From positions 533,836-597,835 of the forward strand of contig LT160592.1 of assembly GCA_900049755.1 (NCBI GenBank): a stretch of 64,000 nucleotides of DNA, given 5' to 3'. Origin of the DNA: Corynebacterium provencense (GTDB lineage: Bacteria > Actinomycetota > Actinomycetes > Mycobacteriales > Mycobacteriaceae). The notes under the pieces are model-generated. The model was not told where the DNA came from. It was given only the letters and a program-made list of their open reading frames with translations, and did no database searches. Shown here piece by piece: positions 18,588-26,698 of this stretch; the stretch's first letter is position 1, and each line of letters opens with the position of its first letter. Made by a program: the position numbers and the translations under genes.

Positions 18588-19111
18588 AGCAGTTCGACGA
18601 GGACGCCGAGTTCCCGGGCGTCGTACCAGCTCATCAGGTTGTCCTCACAGTCGCCGAGCGTGATCTCGGCGTCCTCGTCCCCCAGGTCGGCTGCGTCGAC
18701 GACCTCCACGGCAGCAGCGGTCGCCGCCTCATTGCCGCTGTCGTCGACATGGACCGCCGCCAACTGGCCGACCTCCAGTTCCGCGGGTGACAGCTCGACA
18801 ACCGCATCCCCCTTCTCCGGCGCGGGCGTGACCGACTCCGCGGGCAGGTCCGCCGACACAACCACGCGCCGGTGGGGGAACTTCTCCTCACCCCCCGCGC
18901 TGAGCAGCCGGAGGGACGCCCGGGAAGCCTCGAGGAAAGCGTGGTACTCGATCTCCTCGTCATCGCCGGCGGTGAAGAACTCCCGCAGCGCCGGGGTCAG
19001 TGCGAAACCCACCCCGGAGGGAACGGCGATCTTTCCGTCCCGGGCGAGATCTCCGAGCATGCTGAAGGTGGCGGGAAGATACACCCGGACAGTTCCCTGC
19101 TGCTCAGACAT
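18584..19111 (-). CDS. DUF6912-like actinobacterial protein
   Basis: 175 aa. It begins MSEQQGTVRVYLPATFSML and has an acidic second half ending in ALPHA/BETA-like segments (ITLGDCEDNLMSWYDARELGVL). I recall this as the DUF6912 family, of unknown function. No signal peptide, membrane segment or catalytic motif is seen. It lies 2 nt after the HAD gene and is likely in one operon with it. Confidence 0.65.
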   Translation of the reverse strand: MSEQQGTVRVYLPATFSMLGDLARDGKIAVPSGVGFALTPALREFFTAGDDEEIEYHAFLEASRASLRLLSAGGEEKFPHRRVVVSADLPAESVTPAPEKGDAVVELSPAELEVGQLAAVHVDDSGNEAATAAAVEVVDAADLGDEDAEITLGDCEDNLMSWYDARELGVLVELL

Positions 19112-19113
19112 GG

Positions 19114-19524
19114 TCAGAAGTTCCCTTCCAGTCCGAGCAGACCGGTGATCTCCACGATCGCGCGGTCGAACTGCTGGTAGTAGACGCCGATGAGTCCGGC
19201 CTCCACGGCGCCCTTGATGTTGAGGATGGAATCGTCGATGAGGATGCAGTCGTTGACCGGGACGTCGAGGCGGTCCGCGGTGATCCGGAAGATACCGGGA
19301 TCCGGCTTGTCCACCCCGACCTCCCCGGAGAGGACGACGGTGTCCACGTAGCCGGCCTCCTGCCAGCTGCGGATCGGGTCCGCAGCCGGACCTCCCGGAT
19401 CATTGGAGAGAATTGCCGTGCCGTAGCCGGCCTCCTTCGCGGCGGTGAGGACCTTGCGCCATCGCCGACGGTCCTCCTCCGCGCCGTCAAGGACGCCACA
19501 GTAGTCCACAATCAGTGCTCGCAT
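19114..19524 (-). CDS. HAD superfamily protein with an altered motif I
   Basis: 136 aa, short for HAD hydrolases, with a reduced cap. Motif I reads VDYCGVLDG: the nucleophile Asp7 is present but the +2 residue, Asp in phosphatases, is Cys. Motif II LSND, motif III DKPDPGIF and motif IV LIDDS are intact. The +2 change suggests it is not an ordinary phosphatase. The substrate is unknown. The start at 19524 is ATG. It precedes the DUF6912-like gene with a 2-nt gap. Confidence 0.75.
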   Translation of the reverse strand: MRALIVDYCGVLDGAEEDRRRWRKVLTAAKEAGYGTAILSNDPGGPAADPIRSWQEAGYVDTVVLSGEVGVDKPDPGIFRITADRLDVPVNDCILIDDSILNIKGAVEAGLIGVYYQQFDRAIVEITGLLGLEGNF

Positions 19525-19570
19525 ACCCCGTATTGTGCCACGCCCCCTCCCCTTCCCGCCGTCCGCGGTC

Positions 19571-19576
19571 TAGGAT
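19571..19576 (+). promoter_or_regulatory. Leaderless -10 for the Rv3235-family gene
   Basis: TAGGAT ends 7 nt before the ATG at 19584. This favours that start over the in-frame ATG at 19575, which lies inside the hexamer. Confidence 0.55.
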
Positions 19577-19583
19577 GTGGCGC

Positions 19584-20231
19584 ATGGGGATTTCGGGGAG
19601 GACCTCTGCTGCCGTCACGTACGGCACGGGGGACAGACAGGGGACGGCGGACGCGGGGGACGCCGAAGGGCTTTACGGAGACGTCAACGGGTCGGGTGCC
19701 TGTACCGCACCGGTTCCGGGCAAGGTGTACCTGCGCCGTCCTGCAGGAGGGGCGGCGGCACACAGGGGATCCGGCGACAGTTCCGGCACACCCGGTGACG
19801 CGACGGCGGCAGTGTCCGGGCAGGAAGCGCCCGGGCAGGAAGCTGTCACGAGCGCCTCCTCTCCCGGCAGGGACGTCACCGGGGTGCTGTCCAGCCCCGG
19901 CCCCGAGGCCCGTGAGGCCGTCACCAGGGAGATTGCACGGTTGCTGCAGTGCTGGCTGGAGGCCTATGACGGACGTCGTCCGGTCAGTGTACTGCGGCGC
20001 GGACCCTACTCGCCGGCTGTCATCGACGAGCTCCGGAACCGGATCAGACTGGACATCGACCACCGGCAGGGGGTCGCCTCCCAGCTGCTGCGTGTGAGTC
20101 TTCCCCCCTCACACCGGCGCAGGGTGTCGTTCACCGCGAGTGCCGCAGTGGACGGCCGTGTCCGTGCCGTTGTGGGCCACCTGGCCCGTCACCGGTCAAA
20201 GTGGCGGGTGGAGGGCGTCACCCTGGTATGA
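19584..20231 (+). CDS. Rv3235 family protein
   Basis: 215 aa. The first 110 residues are low-complexity, rich in Gly, Ala, Ser and Asp. The C-terminal 100 residues form a compact domain (EAREAVTREIARLLQCWLEA, VLRRGPYSPAVIDELRNRI, then strands ending RSKWRVEGVTLV). I recall this C-terminal domain as the Rv3235 family, always near secA1 in mycolata. The function is unknown. It is convergent with secA. Confidence 0.7.
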   Translation: MGISGRTSAAVTYGTGDRQGTADAGDAEGLYGDVNGSGACTAPVPGKVYLRRPAGGAAAHRGSGDSSGTPGDATAAVSGQEAPGQEAVTSASSPGRDVTGVLSSPGPEAREAVTREIARLLQCWLEAYDGRRPVSVLRRGPYSPAVIDELRNRIRLDIDHRQGVASQLLRVSLPPSHRRRVSFTASAAVDGRVRAVVGHLARHRSKWRVEGVTLV

Positions 20232-20337
20232 ACCCGTACACCCGCGGAGGGTGGCGGACCTGTCCCACAGTGGACCGGTGGAGTACAGGCAGAGAACCGG
20301 ATCCGGGATTCCCGGTTCCTATCTCGGTCCCGGAATC

Positions 20338-22905
20338 TCAGGCCGGTGTGGCACCGGAGGTCGCGGCGTCCGCACTGTTCTTCTCCGCGTTCGCCTGGTA
20401 CTGGCGACGGATGAGGAACAGCTGACGCACCGTCTCCTCCTTGATGCCGTCATTCATCCTGCGGAACATGTCCCCGCCTTCACGCTGGTACTCGACCAGC
20501 GGATCGCGCTGCGCCATGGCCCGCAGTCCGATGCCCTCCTTGAGATAGTCCATCTCATAGAGGTGCTCGCGCCACTTCTGGTCGACGACGTTGAGGAGGA
20601 CGCCGCGTTCCAGCTGACGCATCTGGTCGTCCCCGCCGATCGCTGCGACCGCCTGCTCAAGTTCGTCGTACTGGGCGTGGGCGTCGTCCTGGAGTGCCTG
20701 GAGCAGCTGTGAGGCGGACAGTTCTCCCGGCTTGCCGTACTCGGAGCCGTCGATGAGGTCCTGGGCGACCACCCCCGGCCCGTACAGTGCCTCGAGAGCC
20801 TTCCACAGCTCGTCGAGATCCCACTCCTCCACATAGCCTTCGGCAGTCGCACCGTCGACGTAGGCGGCGATGGTGTCGTCGAGCATGTTGCGGATGTTCT
20901 GCTCGACGTTCTCACCTTCAAGAATCTGCCGGCGTTCGCCGTAGATCACCTTGCGCTGTTCGTTGAGGACCTCGTCGTACTTGAGCACGTTCTTGCGCAT
21001 CTCGAAGTTGGAGTTCTCCACCTGGGCCTGGGCCCCCTTGATGGCGTTGGAGACCATCTTCGAGTCGATGGGCATGTCGTCGGGGACGTTGAGGCGGGTC
21101 ATCAGCGCCTCCATCGTCTGTCCGACGAACCTTGTCATCAGGTCGTCACGCATGGACAGGTAGAACCGGGTCTCCCCCGGGTCGCCCTGGCGCGCGGACC
21201 TGCCACGGAGCTGGTTGTCGATGCGGCGGGATTCGTGACGTTCCGTACCGAGGACGTAGAGCCCGCCGACCTCGCGGACCTTCTCCGCCTCCTCCTCGGA
21301 ACGTGCACGGGCCTTGACGATCTCCTCGTCCCAGGCGGCCTCATATGCCTCCGGATCCTCGACCGGGTCCAGCCCGCGCTCGCGGAGAGTGATGTCACAG
21401 ATGATGTCCGGGTTTCCGCCGAGGACGATGTCGGTGCCGCGCCCTGCCATGTTGGTGGCCACCGTCACCGCACCGAGGCGACCCGCCTGGGCGATGATCT
21501 CGGCCTCCTGGGAGTGGAACTTCGCGTTGAGGACGCTGTGCCGGATGTGACGGCGCTGCAGCAGCTGGGACAGGTACTCCGACCGCTCCACCGAGGTGGT
21601 GCCGACCAGGACAGGCTGGCCCTTCTCCACCCGCTCGGCGATGTCCTCAGCGACTGCGGCGAACTTCGCCTCCTGGGTCTTGTAGACGAGGTCGACGTCG
21701 TCCGTCCGCTGGTTCGGCCTGTTGGTCGGGATCTGCGCGACATCGAGCTTGTATATCGACTTGAGCTCGGCCGCCTCGGTTTCGGCGGTGCCGGTCATCC
21801 CGGAGAGCTTGTCGTAGAGGCGGAAGTAGTTCTGCAGGGTGATCGTCGCGAGAGTCTGGTTCTCGTTCTTGATCTCGACGTTCTCTTTCGCCTCGATCGC
21901 CTGGTGCATACCCTCGTTGTACCGGCGCCCCTCCAGGATGCGTCCGGTGAACTCGTCGACGATGAGCACCTCACCGTTGCGGACGATGTAGTCCTTGTCC
22001 CGGGTGAACAGTTCCTTGGCCTTGATGGCGTTGTTCAGGTAGCTGACGAGCTGCGAATGCTCCGGAGAGTAGAGGTTGTCGATGCCGAGCTGGTCCTCGA
22101 CGAACTCCACCCCCTCCTCGCGGACGCCGATGGTCTTCTTGCGCCGGTCGACCTCGTAGTGGATGTCCAGCTGCATCTTCGGCACGATGCGGGCGAAGGC
22201 GGTGAACCACTGCGAGGACCCGCCGACGGGTCCGGAGATGATCAGCGGGGTACGCGCCTCGTCGATGAGGATGGAGTCCACCTCGTCGACGACAGCGTAG
22301 TTGTGACCGCGCTGGACCAGGTCGTCCAGGGAGTGCGCCATGTTGTCACGCAGGTAGTCGAACCCGAACTCGTTGTTCGTCCCGTAGGTGATGTCGGCGT
22401 TGTAGGCGTCCCTCCGCTCAGCGGGACGCTTGCCCGCGAGGATGACGTCCGTGCCCAGCCCGAGGAACCGGTGCACACGGCCCATCCACTCAGAGTCCCT
22501 CTTCGCGAGGTAGTCGTTGACGGTGACGACATGGACGCCCTTGCCCGCCAGAGCGTTGAGGTAGGCCGGCAGGACACAGGTCAGGGTCTTGCCCTCACCG
22601 GTCTTCATCTCTGCTACATAGCCCCAGTGCAGCGCGGCGCCACCCATGATCTGGACCTTGTAGTGCTTCTGACCGAGCACACGCCAGGACGCCTCGCGCG
22701 CAGTGGCGAAAGCGTCGAGCAGGATGTCGTCCAGGGTCTCCCCGGACTCGAGCCGCTCCTTGAGTTCCCCAGTCTTCGCCTGCAGATCGGAATCACTGAG
22801 AGAGGAGTACTCCTCCTCCTTGGCGATGACCTGGTCGGCGACGGCTGCCAGTCGTTTGACGGCCCGTCCTTCACCGAGTCGGAGAATCTTCGAAAGTCCT
22901 AGCAC
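20338..22905 (-). CDS. secA: Preprotein translocase ATPase SecA1
   Basis: 855 aa from GTG at 22905 ([19 protein letters not shown]); relatives start at the same point. Motor motifs include Walker A MKTGEGKT, the DEAD-like [15 protein letters not shown], and [14 protein letters not shown]. SecA drives export of unfolded preproteins through SecYEG at the membrane. No C-terminal zinc site is present, typical of actinobacterial SecA1. The leader is about 60 nt long with a TATACT -10 at 22974-22979. An AAGGA sequence lies upstream of the GTG. Confidence 0.95.
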   Translation of the reverse strand: MLGLSKILRLGEGRAVKRLAAVADQVIAKEEEYSSLSDSDLQAKTGELKERLESGETLDDILLDAFATAREASWRVLGQKHYKVQIMGGAALHWGYVAEMKTGEGKTLTCVLPAYLNALAGKGVHVVTVNDYLAKRDSEWMGRVHRFLGLGTDVILAGKRPAERRDAYNADITYGTNNEFGFDYLRDNMAHSLDDLVQRGHNYAVVDEVDSILIDEARTPLIISGPVGGSSQWFTAFARIVPKMQLDIHYEVDRRKKTIGVREEGVEFVEDQLGIDNLYSPEHSQLVSYLNNAIKAKELFTRDKDYIVRNGEVLIVDEFTGRILEGRRYNEGMHQAIEAKENVEIKNENQTLATITLQNYFRLYDKLSGMTGTAETEAAELKSIYKLDVAQIPTNRPNQRTDDVDLVYKTQEAKFAAVAEDIAERVEKGQPVLVGTTSVERSEYLSQLLQRRHIRHSVLNAKFHSQEAEIIAQAGRLGAVTVATNMAGRGTDIVLGGNPDIICDITLRERGLDPVEDPEAYEAAWDEEIVKARARSEEEAEKVREVGGLYVLGTERHESRRIDNQLRGRSARQGDPGETRFYLSMRDDLMTRFVGQTMEALMTRLNVPDDMPIDSKMVSNAIKGAQAQVENSNFEMRKNVLKYDEVLNEQRKVIYGERRQILEGENVEQNIRNMLDDTIAAYVDGATAEGYVEEWDLDELWKALEALYGPGVVAQDLIDGSEYGKPGELSASQLLQALQDDAHAQYDELEQAVAAIGGDDQMRQLERGVLLNVVDQKWREHLYEMDYLKEGIGLRAMAQRDPLVEYQREGGDMFRRMNDGIKEETVRQLFLIRRQYQANAEKNSADAATSGATPA

Positions 22906-22973
22906 GTGCTGCCTGTCCTTCTGCTGTTGCCGGTCGCGCATGGATGCGCATGGTCGAGCGTGATCGAACCCCC

Positions 22974-22979
22974 AGTATA
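22974..22979 (-). promoter_or_regulatory. Candidate -10 of secA1
   Basis: TATACT on the minus strand, about 70 nt before the secA start. No clear -35 is seen. Confidence 0.45.
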
Positions 22980-23170
22980 CCGGTCCGGACCCCGTCCCGG
23001 ACGTACCGTGTCCCCCTTCACACCGCCCTCACAGGCGGACCGCCCCCGCGTGGGCCCGACGCAGAACCGAGGTCACGTCAGAGGTGCAGGCACCCCGGCC
23101 GACCGTACAGGCCCGGCACCGCACGGTGCCGTCCCGTAACTGTCTCCGGGGACTCCCCGCCGCATACCTG

Positions 23171-23851
23171 TCACTCAGCCCCCGGAACCACCGGAGCCTT
23201 CAGTGCGATCAGGCCGTAGTCGTAGGCACGGCGACGGTAGACCACCGAAGGCCTCCCGGTCTCCTCGTTGACGAAGAGGAAGAAGTCGTGACCGACCAGT
23301 TCCATTTCGCTGAGTGCCTCGTCAACGCTCATCGGGGTAGCGGGGTGTTCCTTCTTGCGGACCACCTGACCGGGAAGGAAACGGTCGGCGTACGGGTCCA
23401 CGTCGAAGGGCCCGGGGGTCTCCTCCGGCGCTTCCGTCTCCCTGACCAGGTCAGCGGTCGCCTCCCCGACAGACACGGGTGCACGGTGACCGGACCGGGA
23501 GATGCGGCGCCGCGCCTTGACCTTGCGCAGGGACCGCTCCATCTTCGCGACGGCCGCCTCCAGCGCAGCGTAGAAGGAATCCTCCTTCGCCTCGGCACGG
23601 GCGATGTGACCCTTACCGGTGGCGGTGATCTGGATCCTGTCGGACTCGTCCGACCGGCGCGGGTTCCGCTCATGCTGGAGCTCGACATGGAAGTAGGTCA
23701 GGGTCGGGTCGAGCCTCTCGACCTTCGCGAGCTTCGCGTTCACCCGGTCCGCGAAATGCTCGGGAATCTCCACGTTGCGGCCGGTGATCTCAACCTGGGT
23801 CTCCGGGGCGACAACGCCCTCGTCTGCGGTGGTCTGCTCGTTGACAGCCAT
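23171..23851 (-). CDS. hpf: Long-form ribosome hibernation promoting factor
   Basis: 226 aa from ATG at 23851, with GGGAGG at 8 nt. The N-terminal domain (EITGRNVEIPEHFADRVNAKL) has the beta-alpha fold that sits in the 30S decoding region. A linker follows, and the C-terminal dimerisation domain (MSVDEALSEMELVGHDFFLFVNEETGRPSVVYRRR) pairs two ribosomes as 100S. It lies between comF and secA as in other actinobacteria. Confidence 0.93.
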   Translation of the reverse strand: MAVNEQTTADEGVVAPETQVEITGRNVEIPEHFADRVNAKLAKVERLDPTLTYFHVELQHERNPRRSDESDRIQITATGKGHIARAEAKEDSFYAALEAAVAKMERSLRKVKARRRISRSGHRAPVSVGEATADLVRETEAPEETPGPFDVDPYADRFLPGQVVRKKEHPATPMSVDEALSEMELVGHDFFLFVNEETGRPSVVYRRRAYDYGLIALKAPVVPGAE

Positions 23852-24095
23852 GCTCAACCTCCCGATTTCCGAGGTCACCGGGGCCACGGCCGGATGCCCT
23901 GGCGTCCCGTGAAGTGGTGACCTTCCTGTACCGCCACCATACCTGGAGACCCCCACGTCCGGCTGTCCCGCGGTGTCCGGTTCCACCCGGCCGACACCCC
24001 TGTGACACCCGGAAAGCGCGCTTCAACATCCTGCGACACCCGCTCAACGGCTGACCAGGCACCCCTGCATCACCCGCGTCCCGGTTACAGTGCCC

Positions 24096-24868
24096 TCACG
24101 CCTGCGCCACGACCACCCCCACGCGGGGGAATACCCCGTAAGTGGCCAGAGCCAGACTGAACGTTGTGAGTGTCGCACCGGTCGTGCAGACATCGTCGAC
24201 GACGCAGGCGACCGCCCCCGGCGTCCGCAGGATCCTCAGCACCTCCGTCACCCCCTCCCGGCGGAGCCTCACCGCCCGCGACATGTTGACCGCCCGTGTC
24301 GCCCGCCCCAGCCCCACCGAGTCCGGAGTGCCCTCCTCCAGACAGGCGACGGGGCAGCACACCGCCGCGCCCCCGAGACCCGCCGCCGCCACCTGCGCCG
24401 CCCGCTCGACCACGCAGCCTCCCCTGGCCCGCGCCGCCGACGGGCCCGCGCCGCCGACGGGCGTGTCGGTGCCGGCAACAGCACCACCGGGGCCAGCCTC
24501 GGGTCCGGAACTTCCCCGAGACCCGCCAGATGCCTCACCACCCCCGCGAACACCTCGCCCATCACCGTCACAGCGTCCGGACGGTGGTGGTCCTTGGCCG
24601 CCAGCACCACGGCCCGGTGCGCGCCACCGTAGGGGCCGGCGGCGACGACGGGAAGCACACCGGCCGCACCGGTCCGCTCAGGGAGTCGACGCAGCTCCAC
24701 CGCACAGTCCCTGCACAGGCCCGCCCCGCCGGACACCTCCGTCACCTCCGTCCGGGCGCAGGCGGGACAGTCCACCCGCCACACCAGTGAGGCGGCGTCC
24801 CTGAGCACCTTGTCGGCGAACTCCGTCACCGCTGCAGCGCGGCGTCCCGCCCGTCCACTCCACCGCAT
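24096..24868 (-). pseudogene. ComF family phosphoribosyltransferase, frameshifted
   Basis: Two overlapping frames encode the two halves. The first carries the zinc-finger cysteines (CPAC...CRDC) and VLLPAPTRPSAARAR. The second carries the PRPP-binding loop CVVDDVCTTGATL. A 17-bp tandem duplication (24427-24443 and 24444-24460) lies exactly at the switch. Removing one copy restores a 251-aa ComF-like protein with no other change. GGGGAGGGG precedes the ATG at 24868. ComF-like proteins assist DNA uptake in competent bacteria; their role in corynebacteria is unclear. Either the gene is freshly broken or the sequence has an error. Confidence 0.85.
24427..24460. repeat. 17-bp tandem duplication in comF
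   Basis: Two perfect adjacent 17-mers. The extra copy shifts the comF frame by 17 nt, and deletion of one copy restores it. Confidence 0.9.
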
Positions 24869-24907
24869 CCGGCCCCTCCCCTGCGTCCCCACGCCAGCTG
24901 TCCACTC

Positions 24908-26698
24908 TCACCGTACCGTGACCGGTACCGCCCGTGCCCCCTGCAGTGCGGGAACCTCACGCCAGAAGTCGTCCGTCGAATCGGTCTCCCCGAACCCCGC
25001 CGACCCGTAGTCGATCTGCAGCAGGGCACGGCTGTCAAGGATGTACTCGGTCACCCCCGTCGACGCCACAGCCACCACCGGCGCGGTGACATTGCGTGAG
25101 GTCAGCTGGGTCTGCTGGGAGCCGTCGACGGCGACGACCCAGACCGGGGTGTCGTTCGTCCGGGTTCCGACCAGCAGGGCACCGTCAGGACGCCACCCCA
25201 CCGAAACCGCGGTGTCCCCCAGATTCGGAGCCACCGCAACCGGGGTTCCCAGGCGCGGTCCGGAGGAGTCCTGGGACGCCCCCGTGTTCTCGAGGACACT
25301 GACGTACAGACGACCGTTGACGATCAGCGCCGCCCTGGTCCCGTCCCTGGACACGGTGAACTCACTGATCATCGGCCGGTCCAGACCCAGTGACCCCAGC
25401 TCCCGCGAATCCACGTTCACCTCTGTCATGCCGCCGGACGCCGCTCTCGCCCACCTCAGGACGCGGGTCCCGTCAGCCACCGCGAACAGTGTCTGCCCAC
25501 CGGCCGTCCACGACGGGCGGGACAGTTGACCGGCGGTGTGGACAGTCACCGGAGACTCCGTCGGCTCACCGACAAGCAGGCGACGTTCCTCGTCACCACG
25601 ACCGCTCACCGCAGCCACCATCCCCTCGGACGAGAACGCCGCCGATTCGAGCTGCCCCGACGACGTCCAGCCGTCGACGGTCGACGCACCGCTGTCACCG
25701 ACCTCCACCAGAGCACCGTCACGCAGGGCGCGCAGAGGCTGCGCCGGCATGGCGTGGGGGTCGAACTCTCTGACGTCGTCGACAGTCCAGGACTCCCGGG
25801 GCGTCTCCCTGCCACCGGGATCCGCGCCCGGCCCTGAACCGGACCCCCGGGTGGAGACTGGCGCCCCGTCAGCGAGAATCCGGTAGGGTCCCCGCACATC
25901 AGAACTGGCGAGCGTCCAGATGATCTGGGCGGACAGGGCCCGCAGTTCGTCGGCGGAGGTACCCGCGAGCCCGGAAAGGTCCACGGTGAAACTGCCGTTG
26001 TCCTCGGAGCGTGCCTGGACGACCACATCCGACGGCAAGGCGCTGACCACCCCGTCCGCGAGACTGTCACGGGGACCCGCCGCCAGCAGGGACATCAGCG
26101 AGGTACCCACATTGTCCTGCCTCGAATAGGTCCACCGACGGTCAGGGACAAGATAGCGGCGGGTCGGGTCGAGGAAGTAGACGTCCCGGGGCTGGTACGT
26201 CGACGTGAAGTCGTTGCGGTCCATGATCACACCGGACGGAAGTCTGTCTATCCGCCAGTTGCCGTCGACGAGCACCATGTCGATCGTGTTCTCGTAGGAC
26301 CGGTACCCGGGCTGGTAGGTGCCGCCCGTACCGAGCGTCCCCGTCACAGTTCCCCGGACCGTGTACGTCAGCCGGTTGCCGGAGGCCGTGCCGTCGGCAT
26401 TGAGGTCGATCCTGTCGAGGACGAGGGTGCCCGTGGCGTCCTGCCACTGCCCGTCCGCCTCAGAGGTGAGGAAGGCACGGGCTGCCTGGTGGTTGTTCAG
26501 TGGGTGGGCGGACGCCGAGAAGAACGACCGCAACAGAAGGTCGGGGGCCTGTCCCGCCTGGGGTGACGGCACGTTGTCCAGACTCGGCGACGCGGCATAG
26601 GTGCTCACCACCTCAGGGGTCGAACTGCCCGGAATCGACGCACACCCCGCCGCGGCGAACAGCGTCGCCGCCGCCAGAGCCCCCGTCACTGCTCTGCG
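24908..26698 (-). other. lpqB: LpqB lipoprotein module (signal sequence plus GerMN/beta-propeller part)
   Basis: The module starts with a basic n-region (RRVPRSRRAV), a hydrophobic stretch and the lipobox FAAAGC; the Cys codon is at 26642-26644. A GerMN-like sporulation/germination domain and a C-terminal beta-propeller-like half follow. LpqB binds the extracytoplasmic domain of MtrB and tunes MtrA activity in mycobacteria and Streptomyces. A GTG codon inside the signal (RRA-V) could start translation but would lose every positive charge. I give the module separately because most annotators would expect an independent lpqB gene here. Confidence 0.75.

Noticed and set aside
20294..20318. Terminator between the Rv3235-family gene and secA
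   Set aside because: A 7-bp stem with a large loop and no T run is too weak to call.
21235..22902. 555-codon open frame opposite secA
   Set aside because: Shadow of SecA, which has all its motor motifs on the other strand.
26644..26698. Independent lpqB start at the GTG inside RRAVTGALAAA
   Set aside because: It would leave a signal sequence with no positive n-region and only about 15 residues before the Cys.
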